DNA of 47,971 nucleotides from Verrucomicrobiales bacterium (GTDB lineage Bacteria; Verrucomicrobiota; Verrucomicrobiia; Verrucomicrobiales; DEV007), in the NCBI GenBank assembly GCA_029213005.1, contig JARGPI010000038.1, positions 1-47,971 on the forward strand, given 5' to 3'. Position 1 is the stretch's first letter. Each line of letters opens with the position of its first letter. Shown piece after piece: positions 42,309 through 47,971 of the stretch. The notes under the pieces were generated by a model. That model worked only from the letters and a program-made list of their open reading frames with translations, was not told the origin of the DNA and did no database searches. The position numbers and the translations under genes were made by a program.

Positions 42309-43709
42309 ATGAACGACAACTTCATTTCCCGCCGCAAGGCAATCGCCTCCCTATCTTCCGGATTTGGCTCGGTAGCACTTTCCGGAATGCTGCACAACGA
42401 ACTACAGGGCGGCGTCAACCCGGCAGCCAAAGCCAAGACCGTTATTTTGCTCTATATGTCGGGCGGAGTTTCCCAGGTTGATACCTTCGACCCCAAGCCA
42501 CGCCTCAATACCGATCACGGCAAACCAATGCCAATGAAGGTGGAGCGAACCCAGTTCAACGCGAACGGCAATATTTTCGGATCGCCCTTTTCGTTCAAAC
42601 GCTATGGGAAAAGCGGGCTGGAGTTCAGTGACATTTTCACTGAAACGGCGGCCCACGCTGACGATATCGCGATCGTCCGCTCGATGACCACCAGCGTAAA
42701 CGAGCACGCCCAGGGGAATTTCCTCGCTCACACCGGCTTTCCCTTTCTCGGCCATCCCACCGCCGGTTCCTGGATCAGTTACGGATTGGGCTCCGCCAAT
42801 CAAAATCTTCCCAGCTATGTGGTGCTCCAGAGCGGCAAAGCAGTTCCACCCCACGGAGGCGTTGGACTTTTCAGCAGCGGCTTTCTCCCGGCGCAGCATC
42901 AGGCATCGATTTTAAAGGCGGATGCCAAATCGCCGGTGCCCAATATCTCCCCGGCCCGGGCCAACCGCATTCAGCGGGCCCGGCTCGACTTTGTCAGCGA
43001 AATCGACCAGCAGTTTGCCAAAGCGATGGGTGGGGTTGATAAAATCGAAGCCGCGATCAAAAACTACGAAACCGCTTACCGCATGCAAACCGCGGTCCCG
43101 GAGATCTGCGATATTTCCGGGGAATCGAAAACGACGCTCGATCAATATGGTATCACCGATACCAAAGATCCGGAAATGGCAAGCTACGGTCGACAGGCGC
43201 TACTGGCCCGCAGACTGGTCGAACAGGGCGTTCGCTTTATCGAACTGTCCTGCCTGACGAGAGGAGTTGGGGCAGGAGGCGCGGCCAATCCCTGGGATCA
43301 GCATGGTGAACTCGAAAAAGGACACCGCTTGATGGCGCATCAGGTCGATAAACCGATCGCGGCGTTGATCAGCGATCTCAAACAGCGCGGACTTCTCGAT
43401 TCCACGCTGCTCGTTTTCACCGGCGAATTTGGCCGTACTCCGTTTTCCCAGGGAAGCAACGGTCGCGATCACAATCCCTACGGATTTAGCATCTGGTTGG
43501 CCGGTGGCGGCATCAAAGGTGGTCAAACCTACGGCGCGACCGATGAGTTAGGCTATCACGTGGTCGATAAACCAACCACTTTTTTTGACCTGTGGGCCAC
43601 GGTGCTCCACCAGCTCGGCATCAATCACGAAGATTTCACCTACCGTTACGCGGGGCGCGATGTCCGTCTGACGGACGTCCACGGGAATGTCTGGAAAGAG
43701 TTAGTGTAG
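42309..43709 (+). CDS. DUF1501 family exported protein
   Basis: A 466-residue protein with a twin-arginine signal (SRRKAIASL, residues 7-15). The body is the DUF1501 fold, an alkaline-phosphatase-superfamily-like protein: VILLYMSGGVSQVDTFDPKP with a likely metal-binding Asp, FTGEFGRTPFSQGSNGRDHNP, and a late DLWATVLHQLGIN. DUF1501 proteins occur in PVC genomes directly beside PSCyt1/DUF1549/DUF1553 proteins, as here, and the pair is presumed to act on one exported substrate. The biochemical activity of the family is not established; sulfatase-like hydrolysis is one possibility. It is the last gene of the IclR-controlled operon. Confidence 0.9.
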   Translation: MNDNFISRRKAIASLSSGFGSVALSGMLHNELQGGVNPAAKAKTVILLYMSGGVSQVDTFDPKPRLNTDHGKPMPMKVERTQFNANGNIFGSPFSFKRYGKSGLEFSDIFTETAAHADDIAIVRSMTTSVNEHAQGNFLAHTGFPFLGHPTAGSWISYGLGSANQNLPSYVVLQSGKAVPPHGGVGLFSSGFLPAQHQASILKADAKSPVPNISPARANRIQRARLDFVSEIDQQFAKAMGGVDKIEAAIKNYETAYRMQTAVPEICDISGESKTTLDQYGITDTKDPEMASYGRQALLARRLVEQGVRFIELSCLTRGVGAGGAANPWDQHGELEKGHRLMAHQVDKPIAALISDLKQRGLLDSTLLVFTGEFGRTPFSQGSNGRDHNPYGFSIWLAGGGIKGGQTYGATDELGYHVVDKPTTFFDLWATVLHQLGINHEDFTYRYAGRDVRLTDVHGNVWKELV

Positions 43710-43803
43710 CGCTTTTCACAAAACGATTCTGCATCGCCTCGGGCCACTGGTGAAAATTCTCCGGCAGCGGCGGACAACACGGCAAAAACTGTTTCTTGTT
43801 CAT
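43636..43803 (-). CDS. Possible small protein downstream of the integrase-like ORF
   Basis: A 55-residue frame beginning MNKKQFLPCCPPLPENFHQW, with AGAAGG just before its ATG. It begins 25 bases after the preceding minus-strand gene and could be its partner. The last third overlaps the 3' end of the DUF1501 gene in antisense and is Arg/Ser-rich, so the gene may be truncated or may not be real. The CC and Pro-rich start are unlike random antisense sequence, but no family is recognised. Confidence 0.3.
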   Translation of the reverse strand: MNKKQFLPCCPPLPENFHQWPEAMQNRFVKSATLTLSRHSRGRPSDGHRAPRNGR

Positions 43804-43828
43804 GACCTTCTGATTTTGAGTTTTCAAA

Positions 43829-44071
43829 TCAGGCCACAGCCTTGAGGATTTTATCGCGGCGAAGCCGGGCCTCGGTAACGCTTGAAGTTTTCAATGAAAC
43901 CCGAACCCGCTCCGCAGAATGGTTGAGGTGGTGGATTGTAAAATGACACCACCAGGTTCCGTGATTGTTCCACAAATTGTGATTGGGATTCGCAGGATTT
44001 CCGGAATTTTTCGTCAAGCGAACCGCTTGCTTGATCGTATCCGCCGACTGGATAATTTCTTCGTATGACAT
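43829..44071 (-). CDS. Small protein resembling an integrase N-terminal (AP2-like) domain
   Basis: An 80-residue protein. After a helical start (MSYEEIIQSADTIKQAV) comes a segment with the layout of the three-stranded arm-type DNA-binding domain found at the N-terminus of tyrosine recombinases: NLWNNHGTWWCHFTIH, then RVRVSLKTSSVTEARLRRDKIL. In integrases a sheet of this kind is followed by a helix and then the catalytic domain, but here the gene stops there, with no recombinase core nearby. It could be a stand-alone DNA-binding protein or the remnant of an integrated element. Perfect palindromes lie in its upstream region. Confidence 0.6.
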   Translation of the reverse strand: MSYEEIIQSADTIKQAVRLTKNSGNPANPNHNLWNNHGTWWCHFTIHHLNHSAERVRVSLKTSSVTEARLRRDKILKAVA

Positions 44072-44370
44072 ATTTTGATGCAGTTTCTGGTTTTTAGTTC
44101 AGTTACCGCATCAGGATTGGGGTCGTTTCGAAACGAATGGAATTCGAAAGGAACCGGAGAATTACTGTTCGAAACTTTCGTTTCGCACATCGGAGGCTCA
44201 CCTTCAAAATCAAGGATCTATCGGGTAAGCATCCAAGGCACCTTGGCTCTCCAACCAGGTTGCCGGGCTCGACATTCATCAAACCACTCCTGATGCTTGA
44301 AGAAAACTAATCGTTTTCGGTGGGTTTGCAACTGTCCGGCGGGACAATTTGTGTCATAAGCGGGCCGCTG
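44072..44370. other. 299-base intergenic region with clustered palindromes
   Basis: No gene is supported. Notable sequences are the perfect 14-bp palindrome TCGTTTCGAAACGA (44123-44136), further TTCGAA sites at 44143-44148 and 44168-44173, an inverted repeat CGAAAC/GTTTCG just after the latter, and CCAAGGCACCTTGG near 44228. At the pseudokinase end, GAAAAC/GTTTTC (44302-44318) and TGTCC/GGACA (44333-44346) form weak hairpins that may end the minus-strand transcript. Confidence 0.5.
44123..44136. promoter_or_regulatory. Operator-like 14-bp palindrome before the integrase-like gene
   Basis: TCGTTTCGAAACGA is a perfect palindrome, 52 bases upstream of the minus-strand start at 44071, with two nearby TTCGAA half-matches. 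It could bind a dimeric regulator; the gene downstream encodes a DNA-binding-like protein and might be autoregulated. Confidence 0.4.
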
Positions 44371-47160
44371 TTACTGAAGCGCCTTGAGCTGCTCAGAAGT
44401 CCAACGGGCGTTGTTCGCGGCATCCGTATCGTTGGGATTCAGCGACATATAAGTCATCCAATCCTCCTTTGCCAAAGCGTAGTGGGATTTGGCGGACGAC
44501 CGGTCCCCGGAACGAAGGCTGGCAAAGCCGGCGAGCCCCCGCGCCGTCGCGAGCGTCCGCCGGTAAGTGGGCGGGGCGTTTTCCGATTGGGTGATCCCTG
44601 CCAGCACATCGATGGCCTCTTTCAACGGCACCCGGGAACTGTCAAATTTATTGGCATCGACCCGGAGTTCAGCGAGATGAACCAACCGTCGTGCGTAAGC
44701 GTGATACAACTCCACCGGAGAAGACAAACTGTGCTTCATCACCATGGGACGGAGCAACTCGATGACCTCTTCCTCAATTCCGATGGCATTGGTCAATTTC
44801 CCACCGTCCCGCTGATTCGCCGCCAAAGCGCCGTAAACCTCTGCCAGAACGATCAGCGATTCCGGAGAATCGGGATTCCGGGGAACCACCGATTTCAACA
44901 GTCCAACCGCCTTTTTCATCCGGTCAATATCATTGGTAAGCAATCCGGATCTCGCGAGGCAGTTGGCAAAACCCAAATGATAGCGATCGACCGCCGCATT
45001 CATTTTGATCGATTCCGCATAGAGATTCCCGGCCTGTCCGAAGGCACTGATCGCTTTTTCCCGATCGGAATTTTCAAAAATCAGCCCAATAGTTTGAAAT
45101 GCTCTCGCCAGCCCTCCTACGATGCGCTCATCACCGGGGTAACGATCCCGCATCCCGGAAAAACTCGACACCAGATTCTCGGCCCCGCTCAGAGCGGACT
45201 CCCGATTACCGAGATTCAAATGACACTCAATAATCTTCAGAGAATTCAGATTGATTTCGATATTGGCATCGATCGTTCTGATACTGTCGAGATTGGCCAA
45301 CTCCTGCCAATGCCTTGTCGAATCATCAAAAAATCTCGAAGCGTGGTTATAAGCCGAACTGGAAAAGGCAAGATTTCCAAGCTCCCGCTTCGCCACGGCC
45401 AGATTTTCAGTGAACTCAGCGTTCCGCTCACTTTGCATCAACATTTCGTAGACCGATTCCGCTGCGGCAAAGGATTTGGCCGACATCTCGATATCCCCTA
45501 ACTCCTTGTAAATACGCCCCAGATAATAATGAGCGTGAGCGGTGGAATCCGCAAAGTTGGACGGGGCGTCCTCGTAAATTTCAATGAGCTGCTGATAGTG
45601 CTTCTTTGCCTCAATCAGCGCCTCGCGACGTTTCTCGCGAAATCCGGGGATATCGGTGTCTTTATTCTCCAGAATCAGTTTAAAAAACCGATCCCCGTTG
45701 GCCTGGGTCTCCTTGAGTAGCCCGCGAGCCATTTTGGTCTCACTGAGGAGGCGCGCCTTCTTCTCCTCGACCTCGTTTAAGTTCTCCTTGAGGCTTTTAG
45801 CGGATTCCTGCGTTTCGGCGATTTTTACCTGATAATTATTCGCCTGCTTCAGGATGTTATCCCGCAATTCCCCTACTGCGAGAATTCGCTGCTTTTCAGT
45901 TTCTGCCAGTTTGCCTTTGTAGTGACCTGACAGCACGCCCATCGCAATCGCGACAACCGCGATCACCGCAGCAATCGCCCGCTCAATTAGCGATGAGGAT
46001 TTGAGACGCTTCCCGAGGAGACCCTTTTTTGACTCACCCTTCGATTCCGCTTTATCCTGAAAAATATCGTCCAGCGCCGAATTCCCGGCATCAGCAGCCG
46101 CCCCGTTTTTAACGGAAATGGAATCAGTAATCGCGGCATTCAAATGAGCCGAAGCGACCGGTGCAATCGTCTTCTGGGGTTGGGTCTCCGGAGCCGGAGG
46201 GGCTGCCGTAGCAGCAGCGGCATCGCGGGCCTCTTTCTCAGCGAGCATTCGGTCAGCACTGATCAATGCATCGCTAACCTCAGCCAAATTCCGAAAGCGA
46301 CCTTCCGCCTCGAAAGCGAGGCACTTTTCAACAATCAGACGGAGAATTTTTTCCCGATCACAAGTGTGCTGATCCGGCCAGACCAGATCTTTTTCGTTCT
46401 CAAGCAGAAGATAAATTTGCCCGGCATTCCGGGTCAACTGGCCCTGAGAAATCAGCACCAGCTTATCCATCTGGTCAGGTTGCGACCAGTACTGTCGGAA
46501 AAGTCGGTCCAGCCGCGGCAAATGACCACAGAGCAGATAGTAAATAATAACCCCAACGGAATAGACATCCCAAAGCGCGACTTTTTCGTGAGATTTAGCC
46601 GTGTTGATTAATTGCTCCGGAGCGAGGTAAAACGGAAGATTCGACGCCTCAAGAAGCTGAAGCCCCGGAATCACCATTTCTCCGAAACCGGTCACCTTGA
46701 CCTCCGGCTCGTCCTCTTTTCCGTTGGTCAGAAAAATATTCTCCGGACGCAGCCCGCCATGATAAATCCCCTGCCGGTGCAGCCCACCCAGGGTGTGAAT
46801 AATTTGAACGGCGGCGTTCAACGCACCGTCTTTTTCCATCACCTTCGAGAGATAGGCAACAGAGGACAGTTTCCACTTACCGCTCTTGCCTTTCCACCCC
46901 GGAAACTGCGTCGAGACTGCGGATGGCATCCCCACCATTCGTTGGGAATACCGATCGATTGCGGCAACCCCTTCGCAGGGAGGCTGCGAGGCGATCTGCC
47001 GGTAAATTCCGCCGATCGCGAGGTCCTGAGTCGCCTGCGATTTCAGGATCCGAACCATCCGTTTCTCACCATCGCTTTTACCCGCGAGAAAGCTCCAACC
47101 AAAGGGATCTTCTCCCATCAGTCTTTCGAGTCGGTAACCAGCTAAGTCAGGCAGGCGCAT
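44371..47160 (-). CDS. Membrane-anchored pseudokinase with coiled coil and TPR-like repeats
   Basis: A 929-residue protein with a eukaryotic-type kinase fold (about 1-300), a charged linker, one membrane helix (391-412), a coiled coil (about 420-490) and a long TPR-like helical region to the C-terminus. The kinase fold is recognisable (HGGLRPENIFL, LAPEQL, YSVGVIIYYLLCGHLP), but key residues are missing: the beta-3 Lys is Arg (MVRILK), HRD reads HGG (134-136) and DFG reads GFG (158-160). The catalytic Asn of HRDxxxxN is kept. It is therefore predicted to be a pseudokinase acting as a scaffold or sensor, with the TPRs outside or in the periplasm. The start at 47160 is uncertain; TTG 47181 and GTG 47166 are in frame. 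The small conserved gene at 47200-47499 is 39 bases upstream. Confidence 0.85.
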   Translation of the reverse strand: MRLPDLAGYRLERLMGEDPFGWSFLAGKSDGEKRMVRILKSQATQDLAIGGIYRQIASQPPCEGVAAIDRYSQRMVGMPSAVSTQFPGWKGKSGKWKLSSVAYLSKVMEKDGALNAAVQIIHTLGGLHRQGIYHGGLRPENIFLTNGKEDEPEVKVTGFGEMVIPGLQLLEASNLPFYLAPEQLINTAKSHEKVALWDVYSVGVIIYYLLCGHLPRLDRLFRQYWSQPDQMDKLVLISQGQLTRNAGQIYLLLENEKDLVWPDQHTCDREKILRLIVEKCLAFEAEGRFRNLAEVSDALISADRMLAEKEARDAAAATAAPPAPETQPQKTIAPVASAHLNAAITDSISVKNGAAADAGNSALDDIFQDKAESKGESKKGLLGKRLKSSSLIERAIAAVIAVVAIAMGVLSGHYKGKLAETEKQRILAVGELRDNILKQANNYQVKIAETQESAKSLKENLNEVEEKKARLLSETKMARGLLKETQANGDRFFKLILENKDTDIPGFREKRREALIEAKKHYQQLIEIYEDAPSNFADSTAHAHYYLGRIYKELGDIEMSAKSFAAAESVYEMLMQSERNAEFTENLAVAKRELGNLAFSSSAYNHASRFFDDSTRHWQELANLDSIRTIDANIEINLNSLKIIECHLNLGNRESALSGAENLVSSFSGMRDRYPGDERIVGGLARAFQTIGLIFENSDREKAISAFGQAGNLYAESIKMNAAVDRYHLGFANCLARSGLLTNDIDRMKKAVGLLKSVVPRNPDSPESLIVLAEVYGALAANQRDGGKLTNAIGIEEEVIELLRPMVMKHSLSSPVELYHAYARRLVHLAELRVDANKFDSSRVPLKEAIDVLAGITQSENAPPTYRRTLATARGLAGFASLRSGDRSSAKSHYALAKEDWMTYMSLNPNDTDAANNARWTSEQLKALQ

Positions 47161-47199
47161 ACGCACATAGGTACGGCTCAAGGGCCGAAATCTTATTAT

Positions 47200-47499
47200 T
47201 TAACTTTTAGATAAAATTTCGGAAGCAATACGATTCCATTCCGCATCGATTTGTTCCATTTGAATAGGCGGTTCGCTGGCTCTGGCGTACCAGTATCCGG
47301 CATTCCCCAAATCCCCCTCAATGGTATGCAAGAGCGCGTGAATCCACGAGCCCGTTTTGCTCGGGATATCCTGAGCAATGTCATGAGATTCGTGCCAACG
47401 TCCTTTTTTAGCGAGCCAGAGCGCCTTCAACTCCTCACTGATTTCCTCCGGTGGATCGGAGTCCAACTCGACCGATTGCGTCAATTCTTCTAAAGTCAT
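47200..47499 (-). CDS. Small conserved protein of unknown function
   Basis: A 99-residue cytosolic protein. The central segment LAKKGRWHESHDIAQDIPSK followed by GSWIHALLHTIEGDLGNAGYW is a pattern I recognise from small conserved proteins in many bacteria: a His-Asp pair, then W(I/V)HA.LH..EGDL.NA.YWY. The activity is unknown. The ATG at 47499 follows GGGAA; an in-frame start at 47526 would add nine residues. It lies 39 bases upstream of the pseudokinase gene and may share its transcript. Confidence 0.75.
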   Translation of the reverse strand: MTLEELTQSVELDSDPPEEISEELKALWLAKKGRWHESHDIAQDIPSKTGSWIHALLHTIEGDLGNAGYWYARASEPPIQMEQIDAEWNRIASEILSKS

Positions 47500-47670
47500 T
47501 TCCCATGGAAACGCTAGTATTGTCAATCCAAGGGCGCAACCACGCTTTGCGTCACATTTGAAAAAATTTCCCCAAACATTTTAGAATATCAAATTATCCG
47601 AAAGAAACCGATCACAGCATGGCGGTCATCATCCGGTTGGTGCAAAGAATTCGCAATTCAAAGAATCTCA
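47500..47670. other. Intergenic region before the tandem repeat array
   Basis: No gene is supported. The sequence is A/T-rich in the middle (TTTGAAAAAATTTCCCC, ACATTTTAGAATATCAAATT), which could hold the promoter of the small minus-strand gene, and carries the short direct repeat CAAAGAAT near 47643 and 47659. Confidence 0.45.
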
Positions 47671-47971
47671 GTAGCCGCCCTCGCCAAGAGGGTGGAGTTC
47701 CATCCCCCCGCAACAGCTCCCGTCGATCATCCACGTTTTGGCAAACGCGGCTACTGCCCAAGCGAAAGCCCCGTAGCCGCCCTCGCCAAGAGGGTGGAGT
47801 TTCATCCCCCGCAACAGCTCCCGTCAATCATCCACGTTTTGGCAAACCCGGCTACGGCCCAGGCGAAAGCCCCGTAGCCGCCCTCGCCAAGAGGGTGGAG
47901 TTCCATCCCCCCGCATCAGCTCCCGTCGATCATCCACGTTTTGGCAAACGCGGCTACTGCCCAAGCGAAAG
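47671..47971. repeat. Tandem array of REPIN-like units, truncated by the window edge
   Basis: Three near-identical units start at 47671, 47773 and 47874 (periods 102 and 101 bp). Each has an outer arm beginning GTAGCCG and an inverted arm ending CGGCTAC: arms at 47671-47696 and 47730-47754, 47773-47798 and 47831-47855, 47874-47899 and 47933-47957. Each arm is a GTAG foot plus an 8-bp hairpin with loop GCCA or GCCAA. The inner stem is CCCTC/GAGGG in one arm and CGTTT/AAACG in the other, so pairing is kept while sequence differs. This layout matches REPIN elements, two REPs in inverted orientation. The array continues past the window end, so unit number is unknown. Confidence 0.85.

Noticed and set aside
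44320..45501. 393-residue frame antisense to the pseudokinase-TPR gene
   Set aside because: It is rich in Arg, Ile and Pro with no domain; the opposite strand has regular TPR-like helices.
47671..47971. CRISPR array
   Set aside because: The repeats are 101-102 bp, contiguous and internally palindromic, with no variable spacers and no cas genes in the window.

Overview
The window looks like a chromosomal segment of a Verrucomicrobiota bacterium (PVC superphylum), probably of the Verrucomicrobiae. The evidence is gene content: a complete four-gene Verru_Chthon cassette (pseudopilin-like proteins A to D), two very large secreted proteins of the PVC dehydrogenase / Pirellula-Verrucomicrobium haem-binding type, a PSCyt1-DUF1549-DUF1553 / DUF1501 pair, and two twin-arginine exported sugar-isomerase-like TIM barrels. 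Shine-Dalgarno sequences are weak or absent before many genes, so several starts were chosen from signal peptides or domain ends.

Layout. 1-1073: tRNA-Lys and a HAD hydrolase on the minus strand. 1185-5200: a translation operon nusA-infB-rbfA, preceded by a terminator-like leader and lacking rimP next to nusA. 5330-10928: plus-strand genes for an exported isomerase-like protein, HflX, a metallophosphoesterase, a family 9 glycosyltransferase, a small lipoprotein and RibD. 10948-21488: an accessory block with two secreted PVC haem proteins, a LamG/DUF1080-like secreted protein and a YraQ/YcgQ-type metal-linked permease pair with a candidate operator. 21570-29302: an unknown gene and the Verru_Chthon cassette in the order A-B-C-D on the minus strand, with a strong terminator after D and a palindrome-rich leader before A. 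29528-34951: minus-strand aroA, tyrA, a lipoprotein, a TM-helix-repeat MscS-like channel and a second exported TIM barrel. 35058-43709: an exported protein with three 93-residue repeats, an IclR regulator and the PSCyt1/DUF1549/DUF1553 plus DUF1501 genes. 43636-47499: small minus-strand genes, one resembling an isolated integrase N-terminal domain, a membrane-anchored pseudokinase-TPR protein and a small conserved protein. 47671-47971: a tandem array of REPIN-like elements running off the window edge.

The most interesting signals are non-coding. (1) Two distant loci (15609-15665 and 38232-38288), each at the 5' end of a PVC haem/cytochrome gene, carry three 13-bp palindromic cores in alternating orientation, spaced exactly 22 bp apart, in the same order relative to the gene and the same reading frame. 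They could be an operator array, a switchable RNA leader or a coding palindromic element. (2) The right edge carries three 101-102-bp units, each with two inverted GTAG-footed hairpins whose inner stems differ but remain paired, as expected of REPIN elements mobilised by a RAYT transposase. (3) The kinase-like protein at 44371-47160 has lost the beta-3 lysine and both catalytic aspartates. (4) The triplicated 93-residue domain and the operator-like palindromes before the permease pair and before the Verru_Chthon cassette are also worth testing.
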